Source: DASXPG01 sp044449445 (GTDB lineage Bacteria > Gemmatimonadota > Gemmatimonadetes > Gemmatimonadales > JACORV01). Taken from it: 8,394 bases of DNA. Shown here in pieces: positions 1 to 3,511 of the stretch; position 1 is the stretch's first letter, and every line of letters starts with the position of its first letter. The notes below the pieces were generated by a model. The model was not told the origin of the DNA, searched no databases, and worked only from the letters and a program-made list of their open reading frames with translations. Position numbers and translations under genes: made by a program. The DNA lies in contig JBIOIA010000114.1 of the NCBI GenBank assembly GCA_044449445.1, forward strand, positions 1 through 8,394. The letters run 5' to 3'.

Positions 1-1
1 T

Positions 2-628
2 GCCACTGATTCACTCGCCGCGGACCTGCTCGGCGCGCTCACGGCGCTCGGCGTGCACCGCGCGGTGCTGGTCGGGCATTCGTTGGGCGGGGCCGTGGCC
101 TTTGCCGCGGCGCTGCGGTACCCGGGGCTGGTGCGGGCGCTGGTTCTGGTGGATCCCGCCCTGGTCGGCACGCCGGCGCCGGTGAGTGAGGCGCGCCGGA
201 ACGACAGCGCGCGAGGTGCGACCGCGCCGCTCATCGCCGAGTACGAAGCACTCAGGACACGGCTCGCCGCGCCGCACGACCCCGACTGGCTCGCCGAGAC
301 CGACAGCGCTCGCGCGTACGCCCCGGCCGACGATCCGGCTTACCGGAGCGCCGTGGCGGCCGTGCTACGCGAATTCGATTTCGCTTATCTGACCGACGAG
401 CGAGCCGACGCATGGCGCCTCCCGACCCTCGTGCTGTGGGGCCAGTTCGACGAAATCTTCCCGCTCGAGGAGGGTCGCCGACTGGCTGGTCGGCTGAAGG
501 GTGCGCGGTTCGAGGTCGTCCCGCGGAGCTGGCACCGCCCTCACGTGGAGCGCCCCGCCCAGACTGCGGCCTTCATAGAGCGGTTTGTGGACGGACTGAG
601 CAGCCAAGTGGGCCAGGGAACCCCCTAG
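2..628 (+). CDS. alpha/beta hydrolase, C-terminal part (5' end outside window)
   Basis: The frame is open to the left edge, so the true start lies outside the window; the GTG at 53 falls inside the conserved core and is not the start. The visible part has the usual alpha/beta-hydrolase order. The nucleophile elbow GHSLGG has its Ser codon at 80-82. A cap-like helical segment follows (about 180-410). The acid strand LVLWGQFDEIFP has its Asp at 449-451, and SWHRPHVERP carries the likely catalytic His at 533-535. With the full triad in place the protein should be an active serine hydrolase (esterase, lipase or C-C hydrolase type), probably cytoplasmic. Substrate cannot be inferred: the oxyanion-hole loop near the N-terminus is missing and the cap is not diagnostic. 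The TAG stop is at 626-628. The next gene on the same strand begins 114 nt later. Confidence 0.88.
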   Translation, partial: ATDSLAADLLGALTALGVHRAVLVGHSLGGAVAFAAALRYPGLVRALVLVDPALVGTPAPVSEARRNDSARGATAPLIAEYEALRTRLAAPHDPDWLAETDSARAYAPADDPAYRSAVAAVLREFDFAYLTDERADAWRLPTLVLWGQFDEIFPLEEGRRLAGRLKGARFEVVPRSWHRPHVERPAQTAAFIERFVDGLSSQVGQGTP

Positions 629-635
629 CAGCGCC

Positions 636-678
636 GGGCCTTACCAAGTACTATTTGCCGCCCGCTTGGTCCTGGCCC
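636..678. other. imperfect hairpin between the hydrolase and the next gene
   Basis: GGGCC (636-640) pairs with GGCCC (674-678), and ACCAAG (643-648) pairs with CTTGGT (665-670). Together they form a two-part stem with a small internal loop and a 16-nt apical loop. It starts 8 nt after the hydrolase stop. No run of T follows, so it is not a classical intrinsic terminator. It may be an mRNA 3'-end or processing structure, or chance in GC-rich DNA. Confidence 0.3.
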
Positions 679-742
679 CCTTCAGCTCGGAGTCCACACC
701 CTGGAGTTCCCCGTAAGTCATCACGTACCAGTCACTTGGCTG

Positions 743-1801
743 ATGGGCAACGCCTGCCAGTCGATTCGCTATCGGCTGGCCACCGAGATCTTCCCGAGCC
801 TCCTGTCTCCCGCCGAGCTCGACGCTCTCCGCCTGGAGCTCGAGTCTCAGGGCTCTGCCAAGCAGATCATCAAGAAGCAGAAGGACACCGGAGTCTGGGG
901 GGGCAACCTCCTCGGCGTGGCGCCGAACAAGACGTCCGGCATCAAGGACGTCGGCACGATCCCGCAGTTTCTGCGCCTGGTGGAAATGGGGCTGGGCCCC
1001 GATTCGCGGCCGCTGCGGATGGCGGGTCGAGTGCTGTACCGGCTGGTGTCCCGCGACGAGGACCCGAAACTGCTTTTCGAGTACGCGAAGTACTCGACGA
1101 TCGAGATCGGCGCCGAGCCGTGGATCCGGGAGATCGTGCGCGAGGCCGCGGCTGCGGCTCTCGCGCGCGGCGGTCACGGCGACGACCCCAGAGTGCGCGG
1201 CGCGGCCCACAAGATCCTGAACCAGGTGTCTGCGTTCCTTCGCAGCGAGAGCGCCGAGAATCCGTTCGCCAAGAGCGGTCGGGCCTGGGTCCTGCGTCCC
1301 GACGCCTACCCGCCTACCGTCTTTTCCTTGACGCTGCTGGCTTTTCTGCCCGCCGTGCAGCGGGAGCGCGCCGGACTGGTCGAGCGCCTGGGCAGCTACC
1401 TGGCGAAACCGGCGCCCAAGAAGGCCTACTCGGTATCGCTCGGCAAGAAGTCGCTCAAGCCGGGGTTCCTGCTGCTTGGCGACCCGGTCCACGTATCGGC
1501 GTCTGGCCAGCCCGACGACCTGCCGTTCGCGTTGCACTGGATGGAGCTTCTCGCCCGGCTCGGGCTGCTCAGCACGTCCGCATCGTCCGCCAAGGCCTGG
1601 GGCCGCCTAACGAAGGAGCTCGATGAGGGCCTGTGGCACCCGCGCAACCTGCGCACTCTGCCGAAGTCGTCCTCGCCGTGGGCCTATCACATGTTCCCGC
1701 TCGAGAGCGACACCAAGAGAGCCGAGTCGCGCCAGGCTGACGTGACGTTCCGCATGGCGCTCATCGCGCGCCTCGCCGGTTGGGATCTCACTTCGTCCTG
1801 A
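743..1801 (+). CDS. uncharacterised 352-residue helical protein
   Basis: I do not recognise this family with confidence. The protein is soluble, with no signal peptide or membrane segment. It is almost entirely helical, with short turns between helices. Residues 46-55 read QKDTGVWGGN followed by a helix starting TIPQFLRLVE, and a second Trp/His-rich patch (GLWHPRN near 296-302, SPWAYHMFPLE near 311-321) lies close to the C-terminus. This pattern of helices capped by DG-W turns recalls alpha/alpha-toroid folds such as the prenyltransferase/terpenoid-cyclase superfamily. That is only a fold-level guess: no DxDD or zinc-ligand set is evident, so no enzyme activity is claimed. ATG 743 is the only standard start near the frame opening; no clear Shine-Dalgarno precedes it, and upstream codons back to 629 include no ATG, GTG or TTG. 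Codon use resembles the neighbours. The TGA stop is at 1799-1801, and it may share a transcript with the hydrolase. Confidence 0.8.
   Translation: MGNACQSIRYRLATEIFPSLLSPAELDALRLELESQGSAKQIIKKQKDTGVWGGNLLGVAPNKTSGIKDVGTIPQFLRLVEMGLGPDSRPLRMAGRVLYRLVSRDEDPKLLFEYAKYSTIEIGAEPWIREIVREAAAAALARGGHGDDPRVRGAAHKILNQVSAFLRSESAENPFAKSGRAWVLRPDAYPPTVFSLTLLAFLPAVQRERAGLVERLGSYLAKPAPKKAYSVSLGKKSLKPGFLLLGDPVHVSASGQPDDLPFALHWMELLARLGLLSTSASSAKAWGRLTKELDEGLWHPRNLRTLPKSSSPWAYHMFPLESDTKRAESRQADVTFRMALIARLAGWDLTSS
1077..1097. repeat. perfect 8-bp inverted repeat inside the helical-protein gene
   Basis: TCGAGTAC (1077-1084) and GTACTCGA (1090-1097) are exact reverse complements around a 5-nt loop, GCGAA. The repeat lies within codons for FEYAKYST. 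It could be an internal protein-binding site or mRNA stem, but chance use of Tyr and Glu codons explains it equally well. Confidence 0.35.
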
Positions 1802-1817
1802 CCACACCGCACGCCTA

Positions 1818-1846
1818 TTGCCTGTAGTAGCTGAAGATGCTACTAC
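1818..1846 (+). promoter_or_regulatory. possible sigma70 promoter of the TrmB-type gene
   Basis: TTGCCT (1818-1823) could be a -35 box. A 17-bp spacer leads to TACTAC (1841-1846); the offset TACTAT at 1844-1849 is a better -10 but gives a 20-bp spacer. Either would start transcription around 1853-1856, almost exactly at the GTG at 1854, which predicts a leaderless message. The match is moderate only. Confidence 0.35.
1824..1846. promoter_or_regulatory. palindromic operator candidate at the TrmB-type gene
   Basis: GTAGTAGC (1824-1831) and GCTACTAC (1839-1846) are perfect 8-bp inverted arms separated by 7 nt. The centre lies 19 bp upstream of GTG 1854, and the site covers the spacer and -10 region of the possible promoter. 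The TACT/AGTA half-site letters recall the published TrmB box (TACT-N3-AGTA), though the order and spacing differ. Binding by the adjacent regulator, giving autorepression, is the simplest inference. Confidence 0.5.
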
Positions 1847-1853
1847 TATTGGC

Positions 1854-2549
1854 GTGCTAGAGCGCTTTGGCTTCACCCCCACCGAAACCAAGTCCTATCA
1901 GGCCCTCCTAAAGCTCGGCCCTTCAACTGGTTACAGGGTAGCCCGAGACTTAGGCATCGCGAGGGCCAACGTTTACCAGGCACTCGAGGCCCTGGTTCGC
2001 AGGGGCGCCGCCCGGAAGGCAGCGAGCATCCCGAGCCAGTACGCGGCGGTCAGCCCGGCGTCGCTGGTCGCGGAGCTCGAGCGGGGCTTCCGTCGCGACC
2101 TCGCGCAGCTCGACGAGTCGCTGCGACGCCTGCCCCAGGGATCGAGTGACGTCGTGAGCGATCTCGAAGCGCTCGTCACGTCGGAGCGCCTCATCGTGCG
2201 CGCCACTGAGTCGGTGGGCGGCGCATCGACCGAGGTTCTTGCGGTCTTCGGTCCGTGGGCGGACGACCTGGGTGCGGCGCTGGACGCCGCGCGCGCGCGC
2301 GGCGCCGCGATCCGGGCCGTATCGCTCGGGCCCAGCCCGCTGGAGGGAGTCATCGTGCGGTCGGTCGGCGAGGCCGAGCTTCGCTCGTACTGGGGCGGAC
2401 TGCCGATCGCCGTCGTCGTCGATCGCGCGCACACTGTGTTCGGCGTACTCACCCGGGGCGAGTCAGCCAGCGGATTCGCGACCAGTGCCGGTGGCGCAGT
2501 GCCGTTTCTCCGTCATCTGCTGCGGCGCGAGCTGGCGAGCGGCGCCTGA
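1854..2549 (+). CDS. TrmB-family transcriptional regulator
   Basis: The N-terminal 65 residues form a TrmB-type winged helix. LERFGFTPTETKSYQALLKL matches the family's opening helix. GPSTGYRVARDLGIARANVY supplies the helix-turn-helix with its recognition helix, and QALEALVRRGAARKA makes the last helix and wing. A charged helix (about residues 75-105) probably serves dimerisation. A C-terminal alpha/beta domain (VLAVFGPW, AIRAVSLGPS, IAVVVDRAHTVFGVL) resembles the PLD-like effector part of TrmB proteins, whose known ligands are often sugars; the ligand here is unknown. The frame opens earlier at TTG 1818, but that start would place the 1824-1846 palindrome inside the gene and add 12 residues before the family's normal beginning. 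GTG 1854 is therefore preferred (231 aa). No Shine-Dalgarno precedes either start. The HPt gene begins 13 nt after the TGA, so co-transcription is likely. Confidence 0.87.
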   Translation: MLERFGFTPTETKSYQALLKLGPSTGYRVARDLGIARANVYQALEALVRRGAARKAASIPSQYAAVSPASLVAELERGFRRDLAQLDESLRRLPQGSSDVVSDLEALVTSERLIVRATESVGGASTEVLAVFGPWADDLGAALDAARARGAAIRAVSLGPSPLEGVIVRSVGEAELRSYWGGLPIAVVVDRAHTVFGVLTRGESASGFATSAGGAVPFLRHLLRRELASGA

Positions 2550-2562
2550 GCATCCGATCCCT

Positions 2563-2904
2563 TTGACGGCGCCCGAGGACGATCCTCTTTTCGTCGCGCT
2601 GCGCGCGTTGCGCGCCGAGTATCTCGCCGATGCTCCCCAGAAGATCGCGGGGCTGTGGAGTGCCCTCGCCCGGGTGCAGAATGGTGAGCCCGCGGCCGTG
2701 GGCGAACTGCGAACGATGGTCCATCACCTTGCCGGCTCCGGTGGCGCCTACGGTTATCCGGTCGTCACCGAGCACGCCCGCGCGGCCGAGCAGTTGATCG
2801 ATCGCCGCAGCGCTGGTGGGTTCGCCGCTGTCGAGCTCGCCGACCTCCGCACGCACCTCCAGGCGCTCGCCGATGCGTTCGACCAGGCCCGATCCGCGGA
2901 GTAG
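2563..2904 (+). CDS. stand-alone HPt (histidine phosphotransfer) domain protein
   Basis: This 113-residue protein is essentially one HPt four-helix bundle. Helix 1 is DDPLFVALRALRAEYLADAP, helix 2 runs about 26-38, the phospho-acceptor helix contains ELRTMVHHLAGSGGAYGYP, and further helices lie at about 67-82 and 88-108. The HxLxGS..xxG signature places the phospho-acceptor at His54 (codon 2722-2724), the first of two adjacent histidines. The usual Lys of HxLKG is Ala57 here. HPt proteins carry phosphoryl groups between receiver domains of hybrid kinases and response regulators in the cytoplasm; no kinase or receiver is encoded nearby, so its partners are elsewhere. The start is TTG 2563: the open frame extends back to 2239 inside the TrmB gene, but that part is an Arg-rich shadow with no family similarity. 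It sits immediately after the TrmB gene and probably shares its transcript. The TAG stop is at 2902-2904. Confidence 0.82.
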   Translation: MTAPEDDPLFVALRALRAEYLADAPQKIAGLWSALARVQNGEPAAVGELRTMVHHLAGSGGAYGYPVVTEHARAAEQLIDRRSAGGFAAVELADLRTHLQALADAFDQARSAE

Positions 2905-2916
2905 TCCAGCCGGCCG

Positions 2917-2945
2917 TTGACAGATCGGGGCCGCTAGCCTACTGT
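2917..2945 (+). promoter_or_regulatory. sigma70 promoter of the TetR-type gene
   Basis: A perfect -35 hexamer TTGACA (2917-2922) is followed by a 17-bp spacer and the -10 box TACTGT (2940-2945), which keeps the key T1, A2 and T6. Transcription should start near 2952, leaving at most a few untranslated bases before ATG 2955. The message is thus predicted leaderless, and no Shine-Dalgarno is present. Confidence 0.7.
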
Positions 2946-2946
2946 G

Positions 2947-2962
2947 TCAACCATATGGTTGA
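2947..2962. promoter_or_regulatory. TetR operator 1 (perfect 16-bp palindrome over the start codon)
   Basis: TCAACCATATGGTTGA is its own reverse complement. It begins one base after the -10 box and covers the predicted transcription start and the ATG (2955-2957). A bound dimer would block initiation, which fits negative autoregulation typical of TetR proteins. An identical copy lies at 3487-3502. Confidence 0.75.
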
Positions 2963-3476
2963 TCGGAACAGAAGGTCGGACATCCTGCTGGCCGCCGAGG
3001 CCGAGTTCGGCTCGGCCGGGTTCGCAGGGGGACGCATCGAGCGAATCGCGGCCGCGGCTCGCGTCAACAAGCAACTGCTGTTTCACTATTTCGGATCGAA
3101 GGAGGGGCTGCTCCGAGCGGCGCTCGAGGCACTGTTCGTGCGCCTCGACCCGCCGGCAGCTTCCGGCAGCCCGGTAGACGATCTCAGGCAGATCCTGCGC
3201 TTTCTCGAACGCTCGGCTCGGGAAACGCCCGGCCTGACTGCGCTTCTGGCCGATGGCTACTTCAATCCGGAGTATCCAGGGGAGGCGCAGCAGCTGGTGC
3301 GAGGCTGGCTGTCACGACTATACGAGCGCGCCCAAGGTGTGCTCGCGGACGGTCAGCGAAGAGGCTACTTCCGGGACGACATCGATCCACGAGGCGTTGC
3401 CCAGATGGCCGTCAGTTCGGCCATCTGGGGAATTTCAGTAGACAGCATCGTCATCGACTCGTGCACTTGGCGCTGA
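2955..3476 (+). CDS. TetR/AcrR-family transcriptional repressor, short C-terminus
   Basis: Residues 6-52 are a clear TetR DNA-binding domain: RRSDILLAAEAEFGSAGF, then RIERIAAAARVNKQLLFHYF containing the recognition helix, then GSKEGLLRAALEAL. The helical remainder should form the ligand pocket and dimer interface; the inducer is unknown. At 173 residues it is shorter than most family members (about 190-220). It ends in IVIDSCTWR shortly after the DIDPRGVAQM helix, so the final dimerisation helix appears to be missing. A shift into another frame near 3457 would instead give LVHLALTSRR and a stop at 3500-3502, which looks more like a terminal helix, so a one-base loss is possible but unproven. 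ATG 2955 lies inside the palindrome at 2947-2962. The gene runs convergently toward lon with a 35-bp gap. No target gene is adjacent on the same strand; the Lon gene ends here, so its promoter is not controlled by these sites. Confidence 0.87.
   Translation: MVDRNRRSDILLAAEAEFGSAGFAGGRIERIAAAARVNKQLLFHYFGSKEGLLRAALEALFVRLDPPAASGSPVDDLRQILRFLERSARETPGLTALLADGYFNPEYPGEAQQLVRGWLSRLYERAQGVLADGQRRGYFRDDIDPRGVAQMAVSSAIWGISVDSIVIDSCTWR
3400..3429. repeat. 11-bp perfect inverted repeat near the end of the TetR gene
   Basis: CCCAGATGGCC (3400-3410) and GGCCATCTGGG (3419-3429) are exact reverse complements around an 8-nt loop (GTCAGTTC). On the plus strand the stem is followed by GAATTT, a weak U-poor tail, so it could act as an early terminator or pause within the last 20 codons. 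It encodes AQMAVSSAIWG. An arm this long is unlikely to arise purely from codon choice. Confidence 0.6.
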
Positions 3477-3480
3477 CATC

Positions 3481-3508
3481 GCGCCGTCAACCATATGGTT
3501 GATGGCGC
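3481..3508. promoter_or_regulatory. TetR operator 2 within a 28-bp near-perfect palindrome
   Basis: The core TCAACCATATGGTTGA (3487-3502) is identical to operator 1. It is extended by GCGCC on the left and GGCGC on the right with a single mismatched pair (G3486/T3503), giving 14-nt arms. It occupies nearly all of the 35-bp gap between the converging TetR and lon genes. It may be a second TetR-binding site, a bidirectional hairpin that stops transcription of both genes (no T tract on either side), or both. The ATG in its centre opens only a six-codon frame (MVDGAA, stop at 3513-3515). Confidence 0.6.
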
Positions 3509-3511
3509 CGC

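Noticed and set aside
412..1626. A 404-codon plus-strand frame across the hydrolase end and the helical-protein gene, and a 298-codon minus-strand frame at 641-1537
   Set aside because: Both overlap two better-supported genes and have Arg/Pro-rich composition without recognisable domains.
2239..2562. N-terminal extension of the HPt frame back into the TrmB gene
   Set aside because: This part is an Arg/Ser-rich shadow of the TrmB coding sequence. HPt homology begins only after TTG 2563.
2946..3503. The 18-bp direct copies as ends of a mobile element or target-site duplication
   Set aside because: The copies are palindromic, one coincides with a well-formed promoter and start codon, and no transposase or integrase lies between them. 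Operators explain them better.
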